Notes under the pieces: model-generated
The model's database searches: none
The model's input: only the letters and a program-made list of their open reading frames with translations
What the model was told of the DNA's origin: nothing
Position numbers and translations under genes: made by a program
Shown here: one piece after another, positions 7,072 to 7,072 of the stretch
How the letters are laid out: each line of letters begins with the position of its first letter
How positions within the stretch are numbered: the stretch's first letter is position 1
Assembly (NCBI GenBank): GCA_964555935.1
Contig: CAZKUN010000366.1
Coordinates: 1 to 7,072, forward strand
Direction: 5' to 3'
Source of the DNA: CAZKUN01 sp964555935
GTDB lineage: Bacteria; Armatimonadota; Zipacnadia; Zipacnadales; VGFC01
Length of the DNA: 7,072 bases

Positions 7072-7072
7072 C

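Overview
The window holds one complete heavy-metal efflux operon of the CzcCBA/CusCBA type. All three genes lie on the minus strand, in the order outer-membrane channel (5652-6917), periplasmic adaptor (3690-5636), inner-membrane RND pump (461-3625). Together they encode a tripartite machine that would span both membranes of a Gram-negative cell and expel metal cations using the proton gradient. The sequence is GC-rich and the proteins are full length with no frameshift. The host is a Gram-negative bacterium with high GC content; the sequence does not allow a confident phylum.

The edges are the most informative non-coding part. Bases 1-53 and 7019-7071 are a perfect 53-base inverted repeat that reaches the limits of the window. 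Read from its inner edge outwards it begins TGACCT followed by a run of C, which resembles the TG...CA tips of IS3-family insertion sequences. The simplest reading is that the operon sits between the same end of two inverted copies of one insertion sequence, most of which lies outside the window. That would be a composite-transposon layout, or a contig that broke where the multicopy element begins.

From left to right: inverted repeat (1-53); about 400 bases without an intact gene, containing a start-less coding remnant (147-281); the RND pump; a 64-base gap; the adaptor; a 15-base gap with a strong ribosome binding site; the channel; about 100 bases of upstream control region containing an imperfect direct repeat; the right inverted repeat. 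No metal-responsive regulator, transposase or RNA gene is present.

Two protein features stand out. The adaptor has a helical insert of roughly 300 residues, far longer than usual. Its glycine breaks are placed mirror-symmetrically around a central, perfectly spaced RLS channel-docking motif, and part of the insert is a 45-residue tandem duplication still visible in the DNA. The pump has a CusA-like fourth membrane helix, but appears to have histidines and other residues where CusA has its copper-binding methionines, so its metal cannot be assigned to copper/silver or to zinc/cobalt/cadmium by simple homology.
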